64,000 nt of DNA from CAYYFX01 sp964471155 (GCA_964471155.1 CAYYFX010000007.1:1-64000), one strand, 5' to 3'. Shown: positions 51,216 through 60,161, counted from the stretch's first letter. Made by a program: numbers and translations. The notes: generated from the letters alone by a model not told the origin.

Positions 51216-53564
51216 TCAGGCGGCGTCCGCGCTCCTGTTGTTCCCGATGACGATCCCGTGCTTCGTCATCTTCGTGTACAACGTCTGCCGCGAGATCCCC
51301 AGCGCCCGCGCCGCGCGCGACCGGTTGCCGCCGGCGGTCGCCAGCGCCTCCTCGATCGCGTCACGCTCGGACTCGGCCAGGCTGGCCTGCTCCGCCGCCC
51401 TCGCCGTGACGGCGCGCCGGATCCACTCCGGGAGCGCGTCGCACGGGATCGGGCCGCGGCCGCTCGCCAGGAACGCCGCGCTCTCCGCGAGGTTGCGGAG
51501 CTCGCGCACGTTGCCGGGCCAGTCGTGGGCTTCCAGGATCTCCCGCGCCGCCGCCGAGGCCGGCCGCCCCGCGAACGTCTCGAAGAGCAGCGCCACGTCC
51601 TCCGGCCGCTCCTTCAGGGCCGGGATGCGGATCTCGAACCCGCGCAGGCGGTACACGAGATCCGGCAGGAACGTGCCCTCGCGCACCAGCTCGTCCAGGT
51701 CCCGGTTCGTGGCGGCCACGATGCGCACGCCGACGTGGATGGCCTCCACGCCGCCGACGCGCCGCACCTCCCCGGTGTCCAGGACGCGCAGGAGCTTCGC
51801 CTGCAACGAGAGCGGCGCCTTCCCGATCTCGTCCAGGAAGACGGTGCCGCCCGCCGCCGCCTCGAAGATGCCGGCGCGCCGGCTCGCCGCGCCGGTGAAC
51901 GCGCCCTTCTCGTGCCCGAACAGCTCGGACTCGAGCAGCGTCTCCGAGAGCGCCGCGCAGTTCACGGCCAGGCACGGACGCTGCGCCCGCGCGCTCGCCC
52001 GGTGGATGGCCTTCGCGAACAGCTCCTTGCCGGTCCCGGTGTCGCCCAGGACGAGCACGGGCAGGTCCGACCGCGCGATGCGCCGCGCCCGGCCGATGGC
52101 GGTCTCCATCGCCGCGGACACGGTCACGAGTTCCGCGAAGGGATCCGCGCCCGGCGCCGTCGCAACAGCCACGGCCGACCCGCCGGAGCGCGCCAGCTCG
52201 TCCTCGGCACGGGCCGCGTCGCGCGACGCGCCCAGCGCACGGAACGCCGCCGCCGCCTCGCGGATCTCCGTCTCGCCCCGCGCCATCTCCCCCGCGTCCT
52301 GCCGCAGCGCGCCGAGCACGGCCAGGCTCCGGCCGGTCTCGTACGGCATGCGCAGCTCGCGGAAGACGGCCACGGACTTCTCCAGCGCGGCCACGGCCTC
52401 GACGCCGCGGTCCCGCCGCGCGAGGAACTCGCCCTGCGCCCGCAGCGCCAGCCCCTCCACCCCACGGAACTCGCGCGCCGCGGCGATGCGCAGCGCGGTC
52501 TCCAGCAGGTCGCGCACGCGACCGTCCGGATCGCCCAGCGCATCCTCCGCCCGCGCGAGCCGCACGAGCAGATCCGCCACCGGCTCGCTCTCGGCGGACG
52601 CCTTGCGGGCCCGCGCGAGCGCGTCCAGCAGCGTGGTGCGCGCCCGCGACCACTCGCCGCGGACGATGCTGCACTCGGCCAGGAGCTGGTCGATCACGAC
52701 GAGATCGTGATCGTGCCCGTTCGCGGCCGCGTGCGTGCGCGCCTCGGCCAGCGCCGCGCGCGGATCCTGCCCGCGCACGAGGTCCAGCCGCGCCTTCGCG
52801 ATGCGCACCGTGGACGCCAGCCACGCGTCCGCCACGCGCTCCGCCACCTCGGCGCAGCGGTCCAGGAGCGCCGTGGCCTCGGTCCACTCGCCGGCGTGGT
52901 ACTCGTCCACCGCCAGCGCGAACAGCTCGCGCGCGAGGTGCACATCCTTGCCGAGCGCCTCGTGGATCTCCACGGCGCGCCGGTGGTACGTGCGGGCCTC
53001 GTGGTAGCGCCCGGACAGCCAGAGCAGGCTGCCGAGGTTCGCGGACGCGAGCGCCGCCTCGTGCCGGTCGTCGGCGCGCCGCGCCGCCGCCAGGGCGTCC
53101 AGGTAGCTCTCGCGCGCGTCGTCGATGCGACCGAGCTGCCGGTGCGCGTGGCCGCGCACGGCCAGCGCCCGCGCCACGCGGGAGTGCGCGTCCGTTCCGC
53201 GCAGCAGCTCCCACGCCTCGCCGGCCGCCGCCGCGGCATCCGCCGCCCGGCCGCGATACAGCGCGAGCCGCGCGTGCACGGTGCGAAGCGCACCGCGCGT
53301 CACCGGCTCGACTTCCGTCAGATCTCTGGTCTCGAGGGACTCGAGCGCGGCCTCGGCCGCCGGGAGCTCGCCGAGCTCCAGGAAGCACTCCGCCGCGCGC
53401 AGGCGGACGTCGAGTTCCTCCGCGAGCTGCACGTCGTCCCCGCGGACGGCGAGCGCTGCGGAATAGGCGTCCACCGCGTCCCGGAACCGCCCCGCCTCCC
53501 GCGCGGCATCCCCCCGCCGCACGGTCTCGCGGAAGCGTTCGAAGGAAGCGGGCATCCAGGTCAT
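51216..53564 (-). CDS. TPR-domain sigma54-dependent transcriptional activator
   Basis: 782 residues. Residues ~1-420 are TPR helices (ARGHAHRQLGRIDDARESYL, LGSLLWLSGRYHEARTYHRR), forming an unusual sensor in place of a receiver or GAF. The AAA+ domain has LVLGDTGTGKELFAKAIH (Walker A), LFGHEKGAFTGAASRRAGIF with the GAFTGA loop that contacts sigma54, TVFLDEIGKAPLSLQAKLLR (Walker B) and RIVAATNRDLDELV. The Fis-type HTH is at the end: ATAGGNRSRAARALGISRQT. It drives sigma54 promoters in response to a protein or peptide sensed by the TPRs. Its ATG overlaps the stop of the small exported protein gene (ATGA). Confidence 0.93.
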   Translation of the reverse strand: MTWMPASFERFRETVRRGDAAREAGRFRDAVDAYSAALAVRGDDVQLAEELDVRLRAAECFLELGELPAAEAALESLETRDLTEVEPVTRGALRTVHARLALYRGRAADAAAAAGEAWELLRGTDAHSRVARALAVRGHAHRQLGRIDDARESYLDALAAARRADDRHEAALASANLGSLLWLSGRYHEARTYHRRAVEIHEALGKDVHLARELFALAVDEYHAGEWTEATALLDRCAEVAERVADAWLASTVRIAKARLDLVRGQDPRAALAEARTHAAANGHDHDLVVIDQLLAECSIVRGEWSRARTTLLDALARARKASAESEPVADLLVRLARAEDALGDPDGRVRDLLETALRIAAAREFRGVEGLALRAQGEFLARRDRGVEAVAALEKSVAVFRELRMPYETGRSLAVLGALRQDAGEMARGETEIREAAAAFRALGASRDAARAEDELARSGGSAVAVATAPGADPFAELVTVSAAMETAIGRARRIARSDLPVLVLGDTGTGKELFAKAIHRASARAQRPCLAVNCAALSETLLESELFGHEKGAFTGAASRRAGIFEAAAGGTVFLDEIGKAPLSLQAKLLRVLDTGEVRRVGGVEAIHVGVRIVAATNRDLDELVREGTFLPDLVYRLRGFEIRIPALKERPEDVALLFETFAGRPASAAAREILEAHDWPGNVRELRNLAESAAFLASGRGPIPCDALPEWIRRAVTARAAEQASLAESERDAIEEALATAGGNRSRAARALGISRQTLYTKMTKHGIVIGNNRSADAA

Positions 53565-53863
53565 CGCGCGCCTCCCGTCAGGAACGCCAGGAGGTAGCGC
53601 AGCACGATGCGGGTCCAGCGCTCGCTGCGGTTGACGGGCTGCCGCTCGCCGGCCTTGTCGGCCTCGGGCGCGGCTTGGTTGGTCTGGACCGTGGCGTTCC
53701 GATCCGGCGGACCCACGTCGGGCCGCCAGGGATCCGATTCCCAGTAGTCGAAGGAGGGATTCACGGGGCGAATGGGATCATCCGCGGCCCGGACCGCTGC
53801 GGGCAGGAGGAACACGACGGCCGCCGCGAGGGACGCGGCGGAACGACCGATTCTGGGCTTCAT
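53561..53863 (-). CDS. Small exported protein coupled to the sigma54 activator
   Basis: 100 residues. Signal peptide SAASLAAAVVFLLPAAVRAA to about residue 27, a Pro/Asp-rich middle (DPIRPVNPSFDYWESDPWRP) and a C-terminal amphipathic or membrane helix (WTRIVLRYLLAFLTGG). Its stop overlaps the activator start by ATGA, so they are made together, and it might be a signal or inhibitor for the TPR sensor. No family is recognised. A gap of 413 bases with a large inverted repeat lies upstream. Confidence 0.6.
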   Translation of the reverse strand: MKPRIGRSAASLAAAVVFLLPAAVRAADDPIRPVNPSFDYWESDPWRPDVGPPDRNATVQTNQAAPEADKAGERQPVNRSERWTRIVLRYLLAFLTGGAR

Positions 53864-54276
53864 TTCGACCACCTCACGGGTAAAGAGTGACGCACCCCCA
53901 CTATCCCCCCCCGAGCCGGCCTCCGCGAGGGCCGATCCGGGAGAAGGTGGGGGGGCCGCAACGGGCGTACGACTGTGGAGCCGGCGGCTGGGCCGCGGCA
54001 GGCCCCGCCGGTCGCGCAGTCGATGGAGGTCGCGGCGGCGGCCCCGCGGGGTTCCCTCCGGCGGCTCTGCGGCGCGGCCGGAGGCCTGGAGGGCCGGAGG
54101 TCGTCGACGCAGGAGCGATGGCCTCCGCCCGGACGGCGGAGGCCGAGCGCCCGCCGGGGGCAACCCCGCGGGGTCGCCGCCGCAACCTCCCATCGACCGC
54201 GCGACCGGCGGGGCCTGCCGCGGCCCAGCCGCCGGCTCCACCGGTAGCCGCCCCTCGCGCGCTCGCGCGGCTCCTC
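53864..54276. other. 413-base gene-free stretch containing a large inverted repeat
   Basis: Apart from the repeat listed separately, there is a C/G-run region (53895-53960, poly-C and poly-G tracts). Both strands have long open frames that share a peptide (GGWAAAGPAGRAVDG) only because the DNA is self-complementary, so these are not taken as genes. Confidence 0.6.
53975..54241. repeat. Long imperfect inverted repeat (~85-90-bp arms)
   Basis: The left arm begins GTGGAGCCGGCGGCTGGGCC at 53975 and runs to about 54060. The right arm, the reverse complement with few changes, runs from about 54151 to 54241. The ~90-base centre contains a further perfect 9-bp hairpin (GCCTCCGCC/GGCGGAGGC, 54121-54143). 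The whole lies between the mgtE end and the small exported protein gene, and would form a very stable RNA cruciform. It may be a MITE-like insertion, an RNA element or a transcription barrier. Confidence 0.7.
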
Positions 54277-55626
54277 TCAGCCCTGGCGGTACACGGCACT
54301 CGCCATCGTGAGGTAGATGAGGATGCCCACGATGTCGTTGGAGGTGGTCACGAAGGGGCCGGTCGCAAGCGCCGGGTCCACGTTCAGGCGATTCAGGACC
54401 AGGGGAACGAGGGCACCGACGCTGGTCGCCACGAACACGACGCACAGCATCGCGCCGGCGACCACCGTTCCCAGCCGCATGTCGCCGCGCCACGCCCACG
54501 CGACCAGGAAGATCAGCGAGGCGCACACGATCCCGGTGACGATCGACACGCCGACCTCGCGAAGGAGCCGCCCCGCGGCGTCCGACGCCGTCACCTCGCC
54601 GGTGGCGAGGCCGCGGACCATCACGGCGCTGGACTGGATCGCGACGTTGCCGCCCATGGCGGTGATGACCGGGACGAAGAACGCCAGCGTGATCAGCGCG
54701 CTCAGGTCCGCCTCGAAGCGCGACAGCACGAGCGCGGAGAGGATGCCGCCGCCGAGTCCGGTCACGAGCCACGGCAGCCGGATGGCCGCCTTGCGGAAGA
54801 TGCCCTCCTCGGTCACGTCCTCGTCGCCCGTGCCGGCGAGCAGCGAGTAGTCCTCCCCCGCCTCCTCGTGGATCACGTCCACGATGTCGTCCACGGTGAT
54901 CCGCCCGAGTAGCACGCCGATCGCGTCCACCACCGGGACGCTCAGCACGTCGTATTTCTCGAAGAGCTGCGCCACCTCCTCCTGATCGGTCTCCGCGAGC
55001 ACGGGGTGCGTGTCCGGATCCATGAGCGAGGTCACCGGCGCATCCGGCCGCGCCAGGATGAGCCGCGCCACCGGGATCTTGCCCACGAGCCTGCGGTCCT
55101 TCGTGGTCACGAAGACCTCGTGGAAGTCCTCCTCGAAGTCCCCGTACGCCTCGCGGATCTTCTCGATGGCGCGCGCGGCGGTGCGGTCCTCGCGGACCCA
55201 CACCACCTCCAGCTGCATGATGCCGCCGGCGGAGTCCTCCGGGTACGAGAGGAGCTTCGTGACCTCGCGCCGCTCCTCCTCCGGGAGGAGATCCACGACC
55301 TCCACGACCTTCTCGTCCGCCAGCTCCGCCAGCATGTCCGCGGCGTCGTCGGAGGCCATCTCCTCCACCGCGCCGGCGATCTCGCGCGGGGTGAGCTGCT
55401 CCAGCACGTGCTCGCGGACGTCGTCGTCCAGGCGCGGGAGAATCTCGCCCGCCTGCTCCTCGGACAGGCGCTTGAGCAGCGCGACGACCTCGTCCTCCTC
55501 GAGGTACCCGGCGGCGTCGGCGATGTCGGCGGGAAGCACGCCCTCGAGCGCGCGCGGCAGGACGGCCGCGTCGGCGCTCCTCAGGGCGGCGGCAAGCTCG
55601 AGCGCCAACTCCTCGGCCCGGACCAT
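54277..55626 (-). CDS. mgtE: Magnesium transporter MgtE
   Basis: 449 residues, normal MgtE length. The N-domain (~30-130) is helical and acidic (AELADEKVVEVVDLLPEEER). A pair of CBS domains (VTSLMDPDTHPVLAETDQEE, SVPVVDAIGVLLGRITVDDI) lies at ~140-260. The five-helix membrane part contains MGGNVAIQSSAVMVRGLATG (ion-path signature), and the C-terminus ends VGILIYLTMASAVY. CBS/N domains gate the channel in response to Mg2+. The ATG follows GGAGGGGAG, six codons or more downstream of other in-frame starts. Confidence 0.95.
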   Translation of the reverse strand: MVRAEELALELAAALRSADAAVLPRALEGVLPADIADAAGYLEEDEVVALLKRLSEEQAGEILPRLDDDVREHVLEQLTPREIAGAVEEMASDDAADMLAELADEKVVEVVDLLPEEERREVTKLLSYPEDSAGGIMQLEVVWVREDRTAARAIEKIREAYGDFEEDFHEVFVTTKDRRLVGKIPVARLILARPDAPVTSLMDPDTHPVLAETDQEEVAQLFEKYDVLSVPVVDAIGVLLGRITVDDIVDVIHEEAGEDYSLLAGTGDEDVTEEGIFRKAAIRLPWLVTGLGGGILSALVLSRFEADLSALITLAFFVPVITAMGGNVAIQSSAVMVRGLATGEVTASDAAGRLLREVGVSIVTGIVCASLIFLVAWAWRGDMRLGTVVAGAMLCVVFVATSVGALVPLVLNRLNVDPALATGPFVTTSNDIVGILIYLTMASAVYRQG

Positions 55627-55657
55627 GCTCCCCTCCGGGGCCGAGGGGACGCGGACG

Positions 55658-56311
55658 TCAGTCCGCGACTTCGGCCGCAGCGCTCCGTACGGTGGACGTT
55701 CCCGCGGGTCCCCGCGGGACCCCCCAGTTCCCTCCGACGGGGGCGACCGCACCGCCGGAGATCACCAATTTCAACCCATCCTCCACGGACATGTCGAGGT
55801 CGATCAGGTCCTCCTCGGGAACGAACAGAAGGTACCCCGACGTGGGGTTCGGCGTGGTGGGCAGGAACACGTGGCAGTGCGGCCGTCCCGGGAACCACGG
55901 ACCCTCGTGCCGGCCGGTCACGAAGCCCATGGACCACACCCCCCGCCGCGGCCACTCGAACAGGACGACCCGCTGGAACAGGTTCTTCTGCGACCCGATC
56001 ACCGAGTCGCCGATCTGCTTCACCGCGATGTAGATCCGGCTGGCCAGCGGAACCCTCTGGAACAGCTTCTCCAGCACGGCCAGGAACTGCCGCCCGATCA
56101 CGTTCGACGCGAACGCGCCCACCGCCAGCACGAGCAGGATGGTGGTGACGAAACCGACGCCGGGGATCTCGAACCCGAACGCCCGCGTGAACACGGGACG
56201 CAGCCAGCCGTCCACGGTGCGGAAGATCTTCAGCAGGAGCCACGCCGTGATCGTGACGGGCGCGAGCGCGAGGATGCCCGCGAGGAAGTAGCGCCGGAGC
56301 CCCCCGAACAT
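55658..56311 (-). CDS. DUF502 membrane protein
   Basis: 217 residues. Two membrane helices (GILALAPVTITAWLLLKIFR; FVTTILLVLAVGAFASNVIG) and the conserved DUF502 pattern: SRIYIAVKQIGDSVIGSQKN, VVLFEWPRRGVWSMGFVTG, HVFLPTTPNPTSGYLLFVPE. Its biochemical role is not established; in other bacteria these genes lie near envelope genes. Its ATG follows directly the stop of the CorC gene. Confidence 0.9.
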   Translation of the reverse strand: MFGGLRRYFLAGILALAPVTITAWLLLKIFRTVDGWLRPVFTRAFGFEIPGVGFVTTILLVLAVGAFASNVIGRQFLAVLEKLFQRVPLASRIYIAVKQIGDSVIGSQKNLFQRVVLFEWPRRGVWSMGFVTGRHEGPWFPGRPHCHVFLPTTPNPTSGYLLFVPEEDLIDLDMSVEDGLKLVISGGAVAPVGGNWGVPRGPAGTSTVRSAAAEVAD

Positions 56312-57571
56312 CTAGGCGCGCGCCTCCTCGGCCTTCTGGATCCGGACCCGGATGATGCGCTGGCGGTGGACGCGGTCGATCACGAACCGGAGCCCCTGGT
56401 ACTCCACCGTCTCGCCCTGCGAGGGCACCTTCCCCACCAGCTCGTAGATGAACCCGCCGAGGGTATCACTGTTCTCGGTGGGGAGCTGCAGGTTCATCTC
56501 CTCGTTCAGGTCGTCGATGTCCATCTTCCCGGCCACGCGGTAGGAGCCGTCCGCCAGCGCCTCCAGCAGCGGCTCGGCGTGGTCGTACTCGTCCTCGATC
56601 TCGCCGACGATCTCCTCCAGCACGTCCTCCAGCGTGACCATGCCCGCGGTGCCGCCGTACTCGTCCACCACGATGGCCAGGTGCGTGCGCTTCTCCTGGA
56701 ACTCGTGCAGCAGCTCGTCGATCTTCTTCGTCTCCGGCACGAACATCACCGGGCGCACGAACTCGCGGATGGGCGTGTCGTCGCCGTCCACGCGGCCGTC
56801 CCGCACGAGCTCCTTCACGTGCACCGCGCCGAGGATCCGGTCCACCGATCCCTCGTACACCGGGATGCGCGAGTGGCCGTGCTCCGCGATGAGCCGGAGC
56901 ACCTCGCGGCGCGGCGTCTCCGCGTCGGCCATGATGACGTCGATGCGCGGCACCATGACCTCGCGCGTGGTTGTGCCGCCGAACTCGAAGATGCTGTGCA
57001 GGATCTCGCGCTTCTCGTCCTGCAGCCGCGGCGCCTCGTCGTCGTCCTCGGCCACGGCCTTGAACTCCTCCGCGGCCAGCAGCTCCTCCGCCGCGTCGTC
57101 CGACACGCGCGCCATCAGCTTCCGCACGAGCCAGCCGAGGGGCCGGAACACCACGTCCACCGCGCCGAACACGTCCACCAGCGCGACGGCGGAGGCCTCC
57201 GGCCGCGCCGCCGCCGCCGCCCGCGGCAGCGACCGCGCCAGCACCGCGAGCACGAGCCCGCCCAGCACGCCCGGACCGACGATGTCCGAGAGTCCCACGG
57301 TCTTCCCGCCGGAGACCAGTGCCAGCAGGCACAGGATGGCGCCGGCGTAGAACACGCCGGTGGAGAGCGTGGTGGTGAGGATGACCCGGTGCGGGTTCCG
57401 CACGAACTCCAGGATGCGCTCGCCGCGGCCGTTCTGCCGCTCGCCGAGCCGGCGCAGCTGCGCCTCCGTCAGCGACAGGAACACCTGCTCGGCCGCGGAC
57501 ACCGCGGCCAGCAGCACGACGAACACGAGCAGCCCGAGGGCGGCGAGGACCACCGAGGACGCCGGCATCAT
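56312..57571 (-). CDS. CorC/HlyC-type (CNNM-like) membrane protein with CBS domains
   Basis: 419 residues. DUF21 membrane part to ~150 (AAVSAAEQVFLSLTEAQLRR). A CBS pair follows (ILHSIFEFGGTTTREVMVPR, GHSRIPVYEGSVDRILGAVH, HLAIVVDEYGGTAGMVTLED). The C-terminal CorC/HlyC transporter-associated domain reads DGSYRVAGKMDIDDLNEEMN. Family members take part in Mg2+/Co2+ export or homeostasis, fitting the nearby mgtE. Start overlaps the ybeY stop by ATGA. Confidence 0.93.
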   Translation of the reverse strand: MMPASSVVLAALGLLVFVVLLAAVSAAEQVFLSLTEAQLRRLGERQNGRGERILEFVRNPHRVILTTTLSTGVFYAGAILCLLALVSGGKTVGLSDIVGPGVLGGLVLAVLARSLPRAAAAARPEASAVALVDVFGAVDVVFRPLGWLVRKLMARVSDDAAEELLAAEEFKAVAEDDDEAPRLQDEKREILHSIFEFGGTTTREVMVPRIDVIMADAETPRREVLRLIAEHGHSRIPVYEGSVDRILGAVHVKELVRDGRVDGDDTPIREFVRPVMFVPETKKIDELLHEFQEKRTHLAIVVDEYGGTAGMVTLEDVLEEIVGEIEDEYDHAEPLLEALADGSYRVAGKMDIDDLNEEMNLQLPTENSDTLGGFIYELVGKVPSQGETVEYQGLRFVIDRVHRQRIIRVRIQKAEEARA

Positions 57572-58035
57572 CGCGCCGACCTCCTGAAGTAGCGCCGCAC
57601 GTACCGCTCCTGCCGCGCCAGCATCGCCCGGCGCTTCGGCGCCGTGTCATGATCCCAGCCCAGCACGTGCAGCGTGCCGTGCACGGACAGGCGCGCCACC
57701 TCCTCGGGCAGCGCGCAGCCGGCTTCCCGCGCCTGCTTCGCGGCCACCGCGGGGGACACGAACACCTCCCCGAGCAATCCGCCGGTGTGCTCGTCCCCCA
57801 CGTACGAGAACGACAGGACGTCCGTGGTGGAGTCCTTGCCGCGGTAGTCGCGGTTCATGCGGCGCATCGTGCCGTCGGAGACGAGCGCGAGGGACAGGCC
57901 GCCGTCCGGCGCCCTCTCCCCCTCCAGGGTGGCCGCGAGCACGGCCGCGAGCCGGCGCCGGTCGATGCCGAGCGCCTTCTTCAGGCCGCGGATCGCAACC
58001 TCGCGACTTGGGGGGTCGAGCGATTCGTCGGGCAT
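57568..58035 (-). CDS. ybeY: Endoribonuclease YbeY
   Basis: 155 residues. The catalytic zinc motif HGTLHVLGWDHD has His119, His123 and His129 (H-x3-H-x5-H). DYRGKDSTTDVLSFSY and LLGEVFVSPAVAAKQAREAG are also diagnostic. It matures rRNA 3' ends and supports ribosome quality control. It follows phoH by 23 bases, the common phoH-ybeY-corC order. Confidence 0.96.
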   Translation of the reverse strand: MPDESLDPPSREVAIRGLKKALGIDRRRLAAVLAATLEGERAPDGGLSLALVSDGTMRRMNRDYRGKDSTTDVLSFSYVGDEHTGGLLGEVFVSPAVAAKQAREAGCALPEEVARLSVHGTLHVLGWDHDTAPKRRAMLARQERYVRRYFRRSAR

Positions 58036-58058
58036 GACCTTCCGTTTCCCGGACGTGC

Positions 58059-59078
58059 CTATCGCCGCTCACCACCTTCCGCGGACGGGGCGGAGCGTCC
58101 CTTGCGGTCCTTGCGGCCGTCGTAGTCGTCGAAGGCCTGGACGATCTCCTGCACCAGGTGGTGCCGCACCACGTCCTCGTCGCCGAACCGGATGAACCGG
58201 ATCCCGTCGATGGAGCGGAGAATATACTGGATCTTGAGCAGCGCGGAGTCCTCGCGACGCGGCAGGTCGATCTGCGTGTCGTCGCCCGTGATGATGGCCT
58301 TCGAGTTCGATCCCAGGCGCGTCAGGAACATGCGCATCTGCGGGATCGTGGTGTTCTGCGCCTCGTCCAGGATCACCACGGAGTCGTTCAGCGTGCGGCC
58401 GCGCATGTAGGCCAGCGGCGCCACCTCGATGACCTCGTTGGCGAGCAGCTTCTGCACGCGGTCCAGCGGGAGCATCTCGTTGAGCGCGTCGTACAGCGGG
58501 CGGAGGTAGGGCGCCACCTTCTCCGTGAAGTCCCCGGGCAGGAAGCCGAGGCTCTCGCCCGCGTCCACCGCGGGGCGCACGAGCTGGATGCGCTCGATCT
58601 CCTTGCGGTTCAGCGCGGACAGCGCGGACGCCATGGCCAAGTAGGTCTTCCCCGTGCCGGCCGGACCGATCGCGAAGACGATGTCGCTGTCTTCCAGCGC
58701 GCGCAGGTACTCCGCCTGCCGCACCGTCTTCGGGCCGATGTCCTTGCGCAGCCCGTGGAACGGGCGCAGCGCGGCGCCGTTCCCGTTCAGGGAACCGAGT
58801 TCGTGCCCGTTGTGGCCGCGCACCATCCGGATCGCGTATCGCACGTCGCTCGGACTCACCCACCGTCCCTGCCGGGCGACCGACATGAGGTGGTCGAAGA
58901 TGCGCTCGAGCGCGTCGACCTCGGCCGACGGGCCGTCCAGGAGGATCTCCGTGCCGCGCGCGACCACGCGCGCGCCGTAGAGATCGCGGATGAGCCGCAG
59001 GTTCGCGTCGTTCTGGCCGAAGACGCTGACGGGGGGAAGGTCGCCCAGCTCGAGTCGCCGGGAGGACTGCTCGTTCAA
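58059..59078 (-). CDS. phoH: PhoH-like ATPase
   Basis: 339 residues if the TTG at 59078 is used, the usual PhoH size; AAGGAGAGG lies 3-10 bases before it, which decides the start. An ATG at 59198 would add 40 residues of unlike composition. Motifs: VSVFGQNDANLRLIRD, FAIGPAGTGKTYLAMASALS (Walker A), DSVVILDEAQNTTIPQMRMF (Walker B), AIITGDDTQIDLPR. It is a cytoplasmic ATPase, probably with RNA-linked functions, in the order phoH-ybeY-corC. Confidence 0.95.
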   Translation of the reverse strand: MNEQSSRRLELGDLPPVSVFGQNDANLRLIRDLYGARVVARGTEILLDGPSAEVDALERIFDHLMSVARQGRWVSPSDVRYAIRMVRGHNGHELGSLNGNGAALRPFHGLRKDIGPKTVRQAEYLRALEDSDIVFAIGPAGTGKTYLAMASALSALNRKEIERIQLVRPAVDAGESLGFLPGDFTEKVAPYLRPLYDALNEMLPLDRVQKLLANEVIEVAPLAYMRGRTLNDSVVILDEAQNTTIPQMRMFLTRLGSNSKAIITGDDTQIDLPRREDSALLKIQYILRSIDGIRFIRFGDEDVVRHHLVQEIVQAFDDYDGRKDRKGRSAPSAEGGERR

Positions 59079-59281
59079 TCCCTCTCCTTGCTTCCTCGGG
59101 GCCGAGTGCCCCGAACCCTGGTCCAATGATCGGTCAACGGAGGCGGGCTTTCCAGGGGTCCCGCGCAGAACTTCCGATTCTTCATGCCGGGCCGACATGG
59201 TGCCCAAGTATCCATTTGCCAATGGGTTATCCCGGAATCCGCCGGCAGGGACCGCCGGACGCAAGGCCCCGGGGAGGGGCC

Positions 59282-59307
59282 TGCCGGGGCGGCGGACCGC
59301 CCCGGCA
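59282..59307 (-). terminator. Strong hairpin after the LysM gene
   Basis: A perfect 11-bp stem, TGCCGGGGCGG/CCGCCCCGGCA (59282-59292 and 59297-59307), with a 4-base loop lies 8 bases after the LysM stop at 59316. It probably ends the lipoprotein/LysM transcript, although a T-run is lacking. Confidence 0.55.
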
Positions 59308-59315
59308 CCCGGCGC

Positions 59316-59819
59316 CTATCTCGGGATCAGGAAGATCTGATCGGGGTAGATCAGGTCCGGATCCTTGATCTTGTCCTTGTTCGCGTTGTAGATCCGCCGC
59401 CACGCCGTGCGGTCGTTGTAGATCCGCGGCTTCCCCGAGATCTTGATCAGCCAGTCCCCGCGCACGACGGTGTACGACCGCGGCAGGTCCGTGAGTTCCT
59501 TCAGCCGGGCCTCCAGCGCCGCCACCTCGGACGCGAGGGGCTCGTTCGCCGCCCTCGCCTCGGCCAGCCGGGACCGCAGGGCCGCGATCTCCGCGTCGAT
59601 GTCCCCCATCTGGGAGTTCGCCGCGGCGGCGTTGTCGTTCTGGATGTCGATCTCCTGCGCCAGCTTCTGGCAGTACGCCAGCGCCTCGTCCTTGGAGAGC
59701 TTCTTGTACTCCTCTTCCGTGAGGTACTCCCCGGACGGCACGTCGTAGGACTGCGCGAACGCCGGGGCGGCGAACGCGGCCGCGAGCGCCGCGGCCAGCA
59801 CCACGCTCCGGGCCGTCAT
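59316..59819 (-). CDS. Exported coiled-coil protein with C-terminal LysM domain
   Basis: 167 residues. Signal peptide AAALAAAFAAPAFAQ to about residue 22. A coiled coil follows at ~65-110 (MGDIDAEIAALRSRLAEARA). The LysM-type domain is at the end: SYTVVRGDWLIKISGKPRIY and NKDKIKDPDLIYPDQIFLIP. It is likely a periplasmic peptidoglycan-binding protein. The ATG overlaps the stop of the small lipoprotein gene (ATGA), so the two are made together. Confidence 0.85.
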   Translation of the reverse strand: MTARSVVLAAALAAAFAAPAFAQSYDVPSGEYLTEEEYKKLSKDEALAYCQKLAQEIDIQNDNAAAANSQMGDIDAEIAALRSRLAEARAANEPLASEVAALEARLKELTDLPRSYTVVRGDWLIKISGKPRIYNDRTAWRRIYNANKDKIKDPDLIYPDQIFLIPR

Positions 59820-60091
59820 TTCGACATCTCCGCGATCTGCGCCTCGAGCTCCGCCTTGCGCCGCTCCAGCTCCGCCTTGCGCGCGGTCTCCGTGGCGATG
59901 GCCTCCTCCAGCTCCTGCCTCTCGCGCTCCGCGGCAGCCAGCTTCGCCTCCGCCTCCGCGGCGGCCTTGCGCGCGGAGTCCACCGCGGCGAGATCCGTCT
60001 GGCAGGGCGGCGGCGTGCCGCCGCAGCCGGTCGCGAACGCCACGAGCCCCGCGCACGCGCACGCGACGATCCCTCTTCGAAGCCCGATCAT
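59816..60091 (-). CDS. Small coiled-coil lipoprotein
   Basis: 91 residues from ATG 60091 with GGGGAGG six bases upstream. Lipobox ACAGLVAFATGC with Cys at about residue 23. The rest is a Glu/Lys/Ala-rich coiled coil (ERERQELEEAIATETARKAE, ERRKAELEAQIAEMSK), like Lpp-type or adaptor lipoproteins. Paired with the LysM coiled-coil protein; the two may assemble at the cell wall. Confidence 0.75.
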   Translation of the reverse strand: MIGLRRGIVACACAGLVAFATGCGGTPPPCQTDLAAVDSARKAAAEAEAKLAAAERERQELEEAIATETARKAELERRKAELEAQIAEMSK

Positions 60092-60133
60092 GCGCAACCT
60101 CCCCTCTCGTGCCTCGTCATGCCCGACCGGCGG

Positions 60134-60161
60134 ACCATACCACGCGTCCGGGGGTCGTCAA
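60134..60161 (-). promoter_or_regulatory. Promoter for the lipoprotein/LysM pair
   Basis: TTGACG (60156-60161, 5/6) and TATGGT (60134-60139, 4/6), spacer 16 bases on the minus strand, about 43-70 bases before the lipoprotein start, in the gap downstream of aspS. Confidence 0.5.

Noticed and set aside
50876..51250. A 124-codon plus-strand open frame
   Set aside because: No protein-like features. The other strand contains the better-supported remnant of an exported gene.
53887..54912. A plus-strand open frame of 341 codons across the inverted repeat
   Set aside because: The peptide it shares with a minus-strand frame is caused by self-complementary DNA, and the remainder is antisense to mgtE.
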